Positions 38,796-47,667 are shown, counted from the first letter of the stretch. The stretch: DNA of 64,000 nucleotides from Polaribacter filamentus (GCF_002943715.1 NZ_MQUA01000013.1:1791001-1855000); one strand, 5' to 3'. Notes: generated from the letters alone by a model not told the origin. A program made the numbers and translations.

Positions 38796-39953
38796 TTAAA
38801 CGCTTCGATCCCAGTATACTTTAGGAGAATAGTTGGTTTGTTTTTTAAATGACGTAAAAAATGGATTATAGGAAACATATCCTACTTTTTCAGCTAAGCC
38901 CTCAAAAGTTTTTGAATCTAAAAAACCCTCATTTATTAATTTTAAAGCATCTTTAATCCTATAATGGTTTTTATACTCAGTAAATGACATTTTACAATGA
39001 TATTTGAAGATATATGCTAAATGACTAGAAGGAATACTTAAATTTTTCGACAAGTTATTCACTGAATATTTTGGGGTCCTAAAAGGGGTTTCGTTTATAA
39101 TAAATTTTTCAACTTCATTTAAATAAGACGCTATTTTAGTATTTACCAATTGACTTAATTTAGCATCTTGAAGATTTGAAGTTAGTACCTCTTTAAGAAT
39201 CCATATTTCATCATTAAATTTTAGATCTTTATCAAAACCAGACAATCTCTCTTTTAATTTTGGGTACCCAAAAAGAATTTCTGGACTTATTAAGAGTTTT
39301 ACGCAAAGTAAAAGTAGTACAGAATTTTTAAAACCATTAGAGATGTTTGTATAACCTTTTTGACCTCTTTCTAAATCAAAATAAAGAGAAAAAATTAGTC
39401 TTATAGACCCAATAATGAAGATAATAAAAATGAAAGAAACCCATTTATTTAATTGATTAAAATGCTTCTCTGAAATTGAGTTTTCATTTTTAAAAAACTC
39501 ATAAAACAAAAAACTATTTTTAATTATATAAAAGAGTGTAATACTAATTAAAAGAGAAGAAAATATCGAATAAAAAAGAGCAGGTGCTAACAACTTGAAT
39601 TTATTTTGAAAAGCAGAAAAAACCATCAAAATAATAGGCAGTAAAAAGTGTAAGTACACCTTTTTTTTTATTTGGGTTCTGTCTTTAAATAATGATTCAA
39701 AGTACAAGTAAGAAAAGGGTAGCGTAATAATTGGTAAAATTTTTAACCAATTAAAATCTTCTCCTAGAACTACTAGGTTATCATTTTGGAAAAATCCTAC
39801 ATGTATCGATTTCATAGAAACAATAAAAAGAATCAGTCCAAGATAAGTATTTACATACCTGTTTGATTTTTGCGAAAAAATTATAATATAAGTTACTAAT
39901 AAACCTACAAATCCAACTGTGATAGAAAAAATACTATCTAAAAAGAAAATCAT
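38796..39953 (-). CDS. Membrane-anchored AraC-family regulator
   Basis: 385 residues. The N-terminal ~230 residues hold about seven hydrophobic helices (e.g. ITVGFVGLLVTYIIIFS, YLGLILFIVSMKSIHVGFF). The C-terminal ~100 residues are an AraC HTH domain (VNNLSKNLSIPSSHLAYIF, FTEYKNHYRIKDALKLI, EGLAEKVGYVSYNPFFTSFKK). Proteins with this layout are common in flavobacteria and probably pass a membrane-derived signal straight to DNA. It is divergent from the T9SS gene at 40190 and may regulate it. Confidence 0.85.
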   Translation of the reverse strand: MIFFLDSIFSITVGFVGLLVTYIIIFSQKSNRYVNTYLGLILFIVSMKSIHVGFFQNDNLVVLGEDFNWLKILPIITLPFSYLYFESLFKDRTQIKKKVYLHFLLPIILMVFSAFQNKFKLLAPALFYSIFSSLLISITLFYIIKNSFLFYEFFKNENSISEKHFNQLNKWVSFIFIIFIIGSIRLIFSLYFDLERGQKGYTNISNGFKNSVLLLLCVKLLISPEILFGYPKLKERLSGFDKDLKFNDEIWILKEVLTSNLQDAKLSQLVNTKIASYLNEVEKFIINETPFRTPKYSVNNLSKNLSIPSSHLAYIFKYHCKMSFTEYKNHYRIKDALKLINEGFLDSKTFEGLAEKVGYVSYNPFFTSFKKQTNYSPKVYWDRSV

Positions 39954-40189
39954 AAAATTATTGATTAGAGTAATTAGTTACTAAATAGTATAATAATGTT
40001 ACATAATAAAACTTTGACGAAAATAGAAAATTATCCTAGAATAGTTACTAATTTTTACAAAATGTTACTGTTTTAGCAAAAGAGAGTGATAGCCTCAAAA
40101 TTTAATTTTAATAATTTTTTAACTTTACAATTGAATTGGTAATTACACGAAAGAATAATAGTTGTTAAGCGCCAATATCCCAACATAAA

Positions 40190-40933
40190 ATGAAATTAAT
40201 TACCTATTACTGCTGTTACTTTTTTGTTTTATTTATTTTAACCAATTCAATATCAGCCCAAAAATTGCACCATCAAATGATGAGTGCTCAAGGTAAGTCC
40301 ACGTATCTTAAAAATGGCCATTATGTTTCTCAAACAATTGGACAACAAAGCATCATTGGAACGAGTACTTCTAAAAAATTTAGTATCAACCAAGGGTTTC
40401 AACAAAGTGCTTGGGCACAATTGATTACTAAAAACAACGCTCCTATTGACATCACAATAAGTACATATCCAAATCCTTTTGTAGATGATATAAGCTTCAA
40501 ATTCAGCAAACACATAGAAGGTACTATTCAGTTTTTTGTCTTTGATACCGCTGGAAGATTAATTGTTGCAAAAAACGCTTTAATGAGAAACAATACGATT
40601 AACGAGAACCTACATTTTCTTCCTTCAGGAACTTATTTAGTTCAAATAAAGAATAAAACAACTTTACAAAACAACATTAATACGTTAACATCAAACGTTG
40701 CTACAAATGCTACAACGGCTGCAACAACTTCTGCCGCAGTACAAACAAATGTTAACGCCAATGAAACAGCAAGCAACACAGCCTATACAACATTACAAAG
40801 TAATATTGATACATTATCAACAGGTTCAAATGCAGCCATTGCAGCAGTACAGTTAGATGTAGATAATAATGAGGCTGATAGTGATGCAGCAATAGGGGCT
40901 ATCAATACTTTAGCAGACGGAAAGTTTTATTAA
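40190..40933 (+). CDS. Secreted T9SS protein fused to a coiled repeat fragment (chimera)
   Basis: 247 residues. A signal peptide (YYCCYFFVLFILTNSISAQ) is followed by a domain ending in a type A T9SS sorting signal (ISTYPNPFVDDISFKFS, FLPSGTYLVQIKNK), which should be the end of the protein. Instead, ~90 residues of heptad-like Ala/Asn/Thr repeats follow (NVATNATTAATTSAAV, TLSTGSNAAIAAVQLDVD). The frame ends at TAA, but the next codons (GNVSNQATEVTLSG) look like a continuation of the repeat protein. I read it as a fusion of a T9SS gene with an internal piece of a fibre-like protein, interrupted by a stop. Confidence 0.6.
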   Translation: MKLITYYCCYFFVLFILTNSISAQKLHHQMMSAQGKSTYLKNGHYVSQTIGQQSIIGTSTSKKFSINQGFQQSAWAQLITKNNAPIDITISTYPNPFVDDISFKFSKHIEGTIQFFVFDTAGRLIVAKNALMRNNTINENLHFLPSGTYLVQIKNKTTLQNNINTLTSNVATNATTAATTSAAVQTNVNANETASNTAYTTLQSNIDTLSTGSNAAIAAVQLDVDNNEADSDAAIGAINTLADGKFY

Positions 40934-41067
40934 GGAAATGTTAGTAATCAAGCAACAGAAGTAACGCTTTCAGGAGTTAGCGGTCATTGTGAAAAACCGA
41001 ACCGCAGAGAAAAACTGAACGAAAGAAAAATGAAAATAAAAATAAATAGTAATAATTAAAACAAAAA

Positions 41068-41345
41068 AGATGAACTACAAAAAAGTAAAACTCAGTGTTT
41101 TGTTATAAGGCCTTGGGCTAACAGCACAAGCACAACAAGCAATTACCGTCGCGGGCGGTGATGCTTCAGGCAGTGAAGGAACCATTGCTTATTCGGTAGG
41201 GCAAATTGTTTATACCACTAACACAAGAACCACAGGTTCGGTAGCACAAGGTGTGCAGCAACCCTGCGAAATTTCTATTGTGTTGGGTATCGATAATCAT
41301 TCTATTAATTTAGAATTATCCGCTTACCCAAACCCAACAACTAAT
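41068..41345 (+). pseudogene. Decayed T9SS surface-protein gene
   Basis: Starts MNYKKVKLSVLL, meets an in-frame TAA, then continues GLGLTAQAQQAITVAGGDAS, GTIAYSVGQIVYTTNT and a sorting-domain start (LELSAYPNPTT). It breaks off at about 41345, where the tail of the 42553-44109 gene (from GTTGTTTCTG) has been joined. It is a relic left by the tandem duplication described below. Confidence 0.7.
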
Positions 41346-41420
41346 TGTTGTTTCTGATTTGGGCACATTTCATAAAAAGATAATCATAGAATAAAGATCT
41401 CTTTAAAATATATAGTACAC

Positions 41421-41591
41421 ATGAAAAACAACAAAAAACAAGAAGCCGAAATCTCTAGAAAAGAAGCGATCTCTAAAATAGATACCTATGGTAAGTACGC
41501 AGCATTAACAGCTTTAGGTACTTACCTAATTTTAAATCCACAAAAAGCGCAAGCTTCTAGTCCTGCAGATACTCCAGGTACTGGATTTTAA
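41421..41591 (+). CDS. Small conserved ORF upstream of FISUMP gene (copy A)
   Basis: 56 residues. A charged N-terminus (MKNNKKQEAEISRKEAISKI) is followed by a hydrophobic stretch (YGKYAALTALGTYLIL), then NPQKAQASS and a short Pro/Thr tail. It resembles a small membrane or Tat/Sec-like leader peptide but has no known family. Copy B at 44136 differs at only a few residues, so the peptide is under constraint and is probably translated. It may act with the FISUMP protein. Confidence 0.55.
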   Translation: MKNNKKQEAEISRKEAISKIDTYGKYAALTALGTYLILNPQKAQASSPADTPGTGF

Positions 41592-41652
41592 AAATAAACT
41601 AGAAATAACACTCAAATAAAAATAAAATAAATACATAAATAACACTTAAATC

Positions 41653-42515
41653 ATGAAAAAATCTTATTAAGTGCTGCATTAATAGCAGCAAGTTTTACAG
41701 GTATTGCCCAAGTGGGTGTTGGTACCACCACGCCAGCAGGCGCTTTAGATATCGTGTCTACAACTAGCGGTATTGTATTGCCACGTGTGGCAAATAGTAG
41801 TGTAGTAGTTAACCCAAACGGAGGCGCTATAGAAAACGGAACAATGGTCTATGATTTATCAGCTAACTGTGTTAAATTTTATGCTAATGGTGCTTGGACA
41901 GGCTGCATTCAATTTGCAGCAGCTCCACCTCCAACTTCTCAAGTAAAATCGGATGATTCTGGAGGTTTCTATACTTTTTTGAGTCACAACTTAGGTGCAG
42001 ATAGTTCACTAGACCCACACACTCCAGTAAAAGGGTTGAACGGTGATTATTACCAATGGGGGAAAAATGCACCTGACGCTGACGTAGATGCTTTGATAGG
42101 TAGTACTTGGGGAGACCAAGGAGGTACTACTGCTAATGGAAACTGGACACCTGGCGCAAAAGGTCCTCAAGACCCTTGCCCTGCAGGTTATAGAGTACCT
42201 AGCAGTGCGGAATGGACAGCTGTAAAGACTACCAATACCGTTAGTAGAACAGGGCCATTCGATGTCAACACTAGTGAATTTGGTTCTGCCTTACATTACG
42301 GTACTGAAGTAGACCCTAAACTGTTGACCTTGCCTGCAGCTGGCGACCACCAGGCCAGTGGCACGCTCTTCGGCCGTGGTAACAGCGGCAACTACTGGAG
42401 TAGTACAGAGAATGGCACCAATGCTAACTACCTATACTTCAATAGCAGCCTCGTACACCCGGCCATCAACTACTATCGTACGCTCGGCTTTTCCGTTCGT
42501 TGTATCGCAGAATAA
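41653..42515 (+). CDS. FISUMP-domain secreted protein, candidate DGR target (copy A, apparent frameshift)
   Basis: About 287 residues. The start is ATG at 41653; copy B has A7 after this ATG, here only A6, so one lost A breaks the signal peptide (SAALIAASFTGIAQ in the other frame). The mature protein has VGVGTTTPAGALDIVSTTSG, GTMVYDLSANCVKFYANGAW and a FISUMP (Fibrobacter major paralogous, C-type-lectin-like) domain: YQWGKNAPDAD, CPAGYRVPSSAEW, NYWSSTENG and LGFSVRCIAE. The last ~55 codons are GC-rich and differ from copy B mainly at first and second codon positions, as in DGR variable regions. Probably surface-exposed or secreted. Confidence 0.8.
42345..42503 (+). other. Candidate DGR variable region (copy A)
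   Basis: Compared with 45028-45189: over the 48 aligned codons 42360-42503, 20 differ, by hand count 30 substitutions, 26 at codon positions 1 or 2. Most differing codons end in C or T (e.g. TTC/GGC, TAC/GCC, CTC/GAC), as expected if the template has AAC or AAT there. No template repeat or reverse transcriptase was found in the window. Confidence 0.65.
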
Positions 42516-42552
42516 AAATTCTATTATTTTTTTAACATATTTAAACAAACTT

Positions 42553-44109
42553 ATGAAAACAACAGCAATTATTATGTTCTGTCTAATAACCTCAAGTCTT
42601 ACCTGGTCTCAACAGCTCTATGTTGCTGCTGACGGTGTGGTAAGAATTACACCAACTGCATTTGTACATGCTGGCGGAGAAGTGGCGGTTATTGCAGGAG
42701 GAGATGTAACCATTGATTCTGACGCTACCCATAGTGGCTCTTTTATCGTGAGTGGCAGCACCACAGGAAACATTACGTACAAGCGGTATATAGATGACGC
42801 TAATTGGCATCTGGTTTCTGCACCTGTTACAGATCAAAGCATTCCTACTTTTGTAGGGGATGCTAGTAATGCAGTAACTCAAAGTGGCAATAATTACGCA
42901 GTGTCGTATTACAACAACACCAATGCTGCGGGTAAACGTTGGACGTATCATAATACGGTAGACACGGCTCCAGAAAATCAAGAAACATTAACAAGTTTTA
43001 TTGCTGGCCAAGGCTATAGTATGAAAAGAACCGCTGCTGGCGATTATACCTTTACCGGTGCGATGGCAAATGCAGATGTTTCTGTTACAATACCAACAAC
43101 TGGTGGTAGTGCCCATTTATGGAGTGCTATCGCAAATCCATTTCCTTCTTTTTTATCTGTAAATACTGCTGCAGATGCTGCAAATCTATTAGTAAACAAC
43201 CTTGCTGCATTAGATACTAGTTTTGCTTTTTTATATGTTTGGAATGGAACTTCTGAGGAATATGATCCTATAGGCCCTGAAGGCGCTGCTTTGCAATTAG
43301 CACCAGGGCAAGCCTTTATGGTGAAAGCAAAGACTGATGGCGAAACATTTATCTTTAACAAAACCTTACAAAACCACAACAGTGGTGCAGCAACGTTTTA
43401 TAAAAGTAGCGCATCAACCCCTACTATTTCTGTACATCTTACAAATGGTACTGCAAACAAATCTGCTAATTTAGAATTTTTAGATGACTCGACTACTGGT
43501 TTAGATGTCGGTTATGATGCAGGTGCCTACCAAGACGGTACCCCTTCTTTTTCTATAAACACCCATTTGGTGTCCGATAGCCAAGGCATCGATTTTACCA
43601 GACAATCTTTACCAATAAGTAGCTTAGATAGTGAAGTAGCAATTCCTTTATCTATAAACGCTGGCATCCATGAAGAAGTAATCTTTAGTGCAGACACAAA
43701 TAATCTACCCGATGGTGTGTCTGTGTATTTAGAGGATGCTTTAAACAACACTTTTACAAACCTAACCGCGGCGCCTTTAAAGATAAAGATTACTGCGGCA
43801 TTAAGTGGCATTGGTCGTTTTTACTTACGTACCTCAAGCGGCGTTTTAAGTACAGAAACCAATCTTGCGGGTGCTCTTATAAATTTATATAAAACTTCTA
43901 ATGGTACTGTTAAAGTTACAGGTTTAACCTCAGGGAATGCTGCAACTTTTAGCCTATTTACCATTCTTGGTAAAGAAGTATTGGCAACTAAATTCATTGC
44001 CCAAAATGTAAAAGAAATTTTACTACCAACAAGTTTGTCTACAGGCGTTTACATTATAAGTGTTGTTTCTGATTTGGGCACATTTCATAAAAAGATAATC
44101 ATAGAATAA
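42553..44109 (+). CDS. Secreted T9SS-sorted beta-rich surface protein
   Basis: 518 residues from the ATG of MKTTAIIMFCLITSSLTWSQ (signal peptide); the longer frame from 42358 only overlaps the FISUMP gene. The body is beta-rich with Thr/Ser/Asn/Gly, including GNITYKRYIDDANWHLVSAP and ANPFPSFLSVN, a pattern of flavobacterial surface proteins. The C-terminus is a T9SS type A sorting domain (INLYKTSNGTVKVTG, STGVYIISVVSDLGTFHKKI). It lies between the two FISUMP copies, and its last 15 codons are duplicated at 41347. Function unknown; probably an outer-surface partner. Confidence 0.8.
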   Translation: MKTTAIIMFCLITSSLTWSQQLYVAADGVVRITPTAFVHAGGEVAVIAGGDVTIDSDATHSGSFIVSGSTTGNITYKRYIDDANWHLVSAPVTDQSIPTFVGDASNAVTQSGNNYAVSYYNNTNAAGKRWTYHNTVDTAPENQETLTSFIAGQGYSMKRTAAGDYTFTGAMANADVSVTIPTTGGSAHLWSAIANPFPSFLSVNTAADAANLLVNNLAALDTSFAFLYVWNGTSEEYDPIGPEGAALQLAPGQAFMVKAKTDGETFIFNKTLQNHNSGAATFYKSSASTPTISVHLTNGTANKSANLEFLDDSTTGLDVGYDAGAYQDGTPSFSINTHLVSDSQGIDFTRQSLPISSLDSEVAIPLSINAGIHEEVIFSADTNNLPDGVSVYLEDALNNTFTNLTAAPLKIKITAALSGIGRFYLRTSSGVLSTETNLAGALINLYKTSNGTVKVTGLTSGNAATFSLFTILGKEVLATKFIAQNVKEILLPTSLSTGVYIISVVSDLGTFHKKIIIE

Positions 44110-44135
44110 AGACCTCTTTAAAATATATAGTACAC

Positions 44136-44309
44136 ATGAAAAATAACAAAAAACAAGCAGCAGCTGAAATCTCTAGAAAAGAAGCGATTTCTAAAATAGG
44201 AAATTACGGTAAATACGCAGCATTAACTGCTTTAGGTACTTACTTAATTTTAAATCCACAAAAAGCGCAAGCTTCTAGTGCTGCAGATACTCCAGGTAGT
44301 AATTTTTAA
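44136..44309 (+). CDS. Small conserved ORF upstream of FISUMP gene (copy B)
   Basis: 57 residues, nearly the same as copy A at 41421: charged N-terminus, YGKYAALTALGTYLIL, NPQKAQASS, then a short variable tail ending SNF. The hydrophobic segment followed by AQA-SS could be a signal-peptide-like cleavage site. Located 26 nt upstream of the FISUMP start and 26 nt after the T9SS gene, so all three are probably one transcript. Confidence 0.55.
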   Translation: MKNNKKQAAAEISRKEAISKIGNYGKYAALTALGTYLILNPQKAQASSAADTPGSNF

Positions 44310-44335
44310 AATAAACCAGAAATAACACTTAAATC

Positions 44336-45201
44336 ATGAAAAAAATCTTATTAAGTGCTGCATTAATAGCAGCAAGTTTTACAGGTATTGCTCAAGTGGG
44401 TGTAGGTACCACCACGCCAGCAGGAGCTTTAGATATCGTGTCTACAACCAGCGGTCTTGTAATGCCACGTGTGGCAAATACTAGTGCAGTAGTTAACCCA
44501 AATGGAGGCGCTATAGAAAACGGAACAATGGTCTATGATTTATCAGCTAACTGTGTTAAATTTTATGCAAACGGTGCTTGGACAGGCTGCATTCAATTTT
44601 CAGCAGTTCCACCTCCAACTTCTCAAGTATCATCGGATGGAGCTGGCGGTTTCTATACTTTTTTGAGTCACAACTTAGGCGCAGATACTTCACTAGACCC
44701 ACATACACCAGTAAAAGGGCTGAACGGTGATTATTACCAATGGGGAAAAATGCACCTGACGCTGACGTAGATAATTTGATAGGTAGTACTTGGGGAGACC
44801 AAGGAGGTACTACGGCTAATGGAAACTGGACACCTGGCGCAAAAGGTCTTCAAGACCCTTGCCCTGCAGGTTATAGAGTGCCTAGCAGTGCGGAATGGGT
44901 AGCTGTATACACTAACAATACCGCTAGTGAAACAGGTACGTTTGCAAGCAGTAATACTAATTATGGTTCTGCTTTACATTACGGTACAGCAGGAGACCCT
45001 AAACAATTGACCTTGCCTGCTGCTGGCTACCGCGGCAGCACCAATGGCACGCTCGGCGGCCGTGGTAACGAAGGCGACTACTGGAGTAGTACAGAGAATG
45101 GCAGCAGTGCTTACGTCTTAGCCTTCGATAGCGACGACGAGTACCCGGCCAGCATCGGCAATCGTACGCTCGGCTTTTCGCTCCGTTGTATCGCAGAATA
45201 A
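44336..45201 (+). CDS. FISUMP-domain secreted protein, candidate DGR target (copy B, apparent frameshift)
   Basis: About 288 residues. The signal peptide KKILLSAALIAASFTGIAQ is intact. The frame shifts at the G4 run 44742-44745, where copy A has G5; one added G joins YYQWGKNAPDAD to the rest. The FISUMP core matches copy A (GSTWGDQGGTTANGNW, CPAGYRVPSSAEW, DYWSSTENG, LGFSLRCIAE). The C-terminal variable segment differs strongly from copy A while flanking codons are identical. FISUMP domains are known C-type-lectin-like DGR targets in Bacteroidota. An intrinsic terminator follows 40 nt after the stop. Confidence 0.8.
45028..45189 (+). other. Candidate DGR variable region (copy B)
   Basis: Counterpart of 42345-42503. 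The segment is clearly richer in G+C than its surroundings, and the conserved islands between variable codons (TACTGGAGTAGTACAGAG, CGTACGCTCGGCTTTTC) are identical in both copies. An in-frame codon gain/loss occurs near its start. Confidence 0.65.
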
Positions 45202-45243
45202 ATTCTATTTATTTTATGTATTTGTCTATTTACAATATTTTTT

Positions 45244-45273
45244 AAATCGGCGGCGAAGCCGTCGATTTTTTTT
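45244..45273 (+). terminator. Intrinsic terminator after FISUMP copy B
   Basis: Hairpin AATCGGCGGC-GAA-GCCGTCGATT (one G:U pair) followed by a run of eight T residues. Confidence 0.85.
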
Positions 45274-45275
45274 AA

Positions 45276-45392
45276 AGCAAGAAACAGCAAATAACCATCA
45301 AAGAAATAATAGCTAAAGAAGAAGGGAAATATATTTTTAGCTATAAGCAAGGAGCGTTTTGGGTGTGTTATGAGCAAAGTGCTATTTTCTAA
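45276..45392 (+). pseudogene. Fragment of a small gene, possibly DGR-associated
   Basis: An open stretch without start: KKQQITIKEIIAKEEGKYI, then FSYKQGAFWVCYEQSAIF and a stop. I believe short proteins with a KYIFxYKQGxFWVxYEQ core occur beside reverse transcriptases in Bacteroidota DGR loci, but this is from memory and unverified. Only the N-terminal ~38 residues remain. If correct, it marks the place where a DGR core once adjoined its target gene. Confidence 0.35.
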
Positions 45393-45493
45393 ACCCCTTG
45401 CTTGTTATACAAAATGGGGTACTTTAATTCGAACATCAAAAAAATAATGCGATATAAAAACCTTAAACAACAAAACAATAAATATCTATTAAG

Positions 45494-46858
45494 ATGATAA
45501 AAAAAATACTAGTACCCCTTTTTTTATTTATAGCCATAAATAGCTTTTCTCAATCTATTTCTATGGATTTTCCTGCCTTTGCAGGTAAAACTTACGATTT
45601 TATCATTTTTCAGGGTAGCAAACAAGAAACCGTACAGCAAGATAGCATACCCGCTAACGGTAAGTTTACCTTAACCATACCCAAAAAATATGCCCCTTAT
45701 AATGGCATGTGCCGCTGGTTAATTACAGGTACTGCCCAAGGTGGTGGTTTAGACATGGCAATACCTGGGCATAATTTTGCGGTAACTTGCCTAAGCGATA
45801 CCCCAGATACTAACAATATTGTCTATACTGGTTTTGATGCTGTAAACGAATTGAACAGCCTAAATACCCAACAACAGCAAATCATAGAAAAATTTGCAGT
45901 TGTAAGTAAGGCTTCGGTTTTGTATGCAGAAAATAAAAAGCTGTACACAATTTTTAATAAAGAAAAAATAAAACAAAAAGAAGCGTTCGAAAACTTTAAC
46001 AAACAACTAAAGAGCAACCCCAGTTTTAATGCCCGCTTTTTACCCATAGTAAATCTTACAAATGGCATACCGCCGCATTTAACAGCTAATGAAGACGAAA
46101 AAGCAGCTATCTACAACCAATTTATAACCAAAGACCTAAATTTTAATGATTTATATGTATCAGGGCACTGGACCGCTATTATACGAGATTGGGTAGGTTA
46201 CCAAAGCAATTCTGTACAAGATATCGCCCAATTTGTAAAAGATTTTAAATTGATAAGTGCTAGAATAACCAACCCAACGCAGTACACCGATTTTGTGGGG
46301 AAACTTACCTATTACTTAACCACGTATGGTAAAGATAATTATGTAGACGCCATTGCAAACGCTGTGGTGGGTTCTGGTAAAGTGAATGCGTATGCAGGCA
46401 GTTTGCAAGTGTATATAAAGGCTATAATGGGTAAGCAAGCTCCAGATATCGTTATTAAAGAAAATGTAGGGTCAGAAAAAGAAGTGAACCTTGTAAATAC
46501 ACTTTTAAAAACAGACGCTTTCGAATCTAAATATACTTTACTATTGTTTTACCAATCTGATTGTGGGCCTTGCAAAAAAACCATAGCGGCACTAAAGGAG
46601 CATTGTTCTAATCTTGTTGCCAAAGGCATAAAAATAGTTGCGCTTTCTGCAGATACAGACTCGCAGGTATTTAAAGACAACGCAGCAGCATTTCCATGGA
46701 AGGATACGTATTGTAATTTAGAGGGTTTTAATGGTATTAATTTTAAGAATTATGCAGTAACTGGCACACCTACGATGTTTGTTTTAGATAGTAAAGGCAT
46801 CCTGCTTAAAAAAATAGCGACTATAGAACAGTTATTAACTTGGAGTGAAAAGTTATAA
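45494..46858 (+). CDS. Secreted thioredoxin-like (TlpA/AhpC-type) protein
   Basis: 454 residues. Signal peptide KKILVPLFLFIAINSFSQ. The N-terminal ~300 residues are a DUF4369/beta-rich and helical region typical of Bacteroidota TlpA-like disulfide proteins. The C-terminal thioredoxin domain has LLLFYQSDCGPCKKTIAAL with the active-site CGPC near residue 355, the cis-Pro in VTGTPTMFVLD and GILLKKI after it. Periplasmic thiol-disulfide exchange is expected; substrates unknown. It follows the FISUMP block in the same orientation but after a terminator. Confidence 0.85.
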   Translation: MIKKILVPLFLFIAINSFSQSISMDFPAFAGKTYDFIIFQGSKQETVQQDSIPANGKFTLTIPKKYAPYNGMCRWLITGTAQGGGLDMAIPGHNFAVTCLSDTPDTNNIVYTGFDAVNELNSLNTQQQQIIEKFAVVSKASVLYAENKKLYTIFNKEKIKQKEAFENFNKQLKSNPSFNARFLPIVNLTNGIPPHLTANEDEKAAIYNQFITKDLNFNDLYVSGHWTAIIRDWVGYQSNSVQDIAQFVKDFKLISARITNPTQYTDFVGKLTYYLTTYGKDNYVDAIANAVVGSGKVNAYAGSLQVYIKAIMGKQAPDIVIKENVGSEKEVNLVNTLLKTDAFESKYTLLLFYQSDCGPCKKTIAALKEHCSNLVAKGIKIVALSADTDSQVFKDNAAAFPWKDTYCNLEGFNGINFKNYAVTGTPTMFVLDSKGILLKKIATIEQLLTWSEKL

Positions 46859-46987
46859 TACCGATAAAAATTTAGATTTAAAAAGTGCTTGATTGTAGTA
46901 TACCCTTTAAAAAGGTATTTGTACAACACCCCCAATTTTAATCTAAAAACAAATACATTTAGTATACTGTTTTTTATAAATAAAGGT
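46859..46987. other. Short spacer before noncoding repeat
   Basis: No gene seen. This spacer leads into the long noncoding repeat that fills most of the 46859-47667 gap. Confidence 0.3.
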
Positions 46988-47650
46988 AATACAACCCATA
47001 ATATGCAAGGTATTCAAAGTAACCAATGCTCAAATTCATAGATTTTAATAATGCTAAAACTTACAAAGGAACAAACTGTTGTTTTTAATGGAAAAAGAAT
47101 GAAAAAAGGCATTGATTTTAATTGAACTTTCAATGGTTTTGATTCTTAAATTTAATTAAAAATCAGCAAAATAATAAAAACCCACAACCAAAGGAACTCC
47201 CCCGTAAAATCAATTGCGGAGCGGATTTTAAAAGAGCTAAAAAAACGATGAAAAATCAAGGTGTATTTACTTTGGGATGCATTCGATAAATAAGTTGTTT
47301 TTTAGGTGTTTAAAAAATAGAGGTATATATCGGTTCTTTTAGATCAAAAAATCAAAACGCTCCCTAAATTCTTTCAATATCGTTTTATTTAAAAAAATAA
47401 AATTGTTTTATAAAATAACAAACAGCACTCTTTTCAGTATATTTATAAGCCTACTTATTTGTACTAAAATTATTTTAAAAAAGCCCATTGCTTTATTTTA
47501 AAAATAAAAATTATTTTGAGTTACCAGAAAATAAAGAGTACTCGCTTTAGTGCCCGAGCGATTTTTGAAATTGCAAGAAAATAGTGAAATTTTACCTCGT
47601 AAACACTTAAAAACAATAAGTTACAGCCTTATAAAACCAAAAAAGCACCT
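46988..47650 (+). repeat. Long noncoding direct repeat, copy 1
   Basis: About 660 bp without coding potential, repeated in the same orientation at 50056-50812. Shared blocks, in order: CCATAAT(A)TGCAAGG-like start, TTGAACTTTCAATGG, AAATCAATTGCGGAGCGG, AAACAGCACTCTTTTCAGTA with TATTTATAA, AATTATTTTAAAAAAGCC, AAAAATTATTTTGAGTTAC, AATAGTGAAATTTTAC and AAAAAAGCACCT. Copy 2 carries about 100 bp extra. Function unknown. Confidence 0.8.
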
Positions 47651-47667
47651 CATAAATGAGATGCTTT

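Larger units (their letters stand above)
41347..42515 (+). repeat. Tandem duplication unit A (T9SS tail, small ORF, FISUMP gene)
   Basis: Matches unit B (44062-45201) from GTTGTTTCTGATTTGGGCAC onward: the last 15 codons of the T9SS gene, a 57-codon ORF and a FISUMP gene, in the same order with close spacing. Sequence identity is high except in the FISUMP C-terminal variable segments. Confidence 0.85.
44062..45201 (+). repeat. Tandem duplication unit B (T9SS tail, small ORF, FISUMP gene)
   Basis: Parent or sister copy of unit A (41347-42515). In B the T9SS gene upstream is complete, so B is the likely ancestral arrangement. Confidence 0.85.

Noticed and set aside
42358..42552. Extended N-terminus of the T9SS surface protein
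   Set aside because: The upstream part overlaps the FISUMP coding sequence in another frame, and a good signal peptide starts at 42553.
45494..46858. Part of the FISUMP/DGR unit
   Set aside because: A strong terminator and a relic gene separate it from the FISUMP gene, and it is a general thioredoxin-like protein; adjacency alone is weak evidence.
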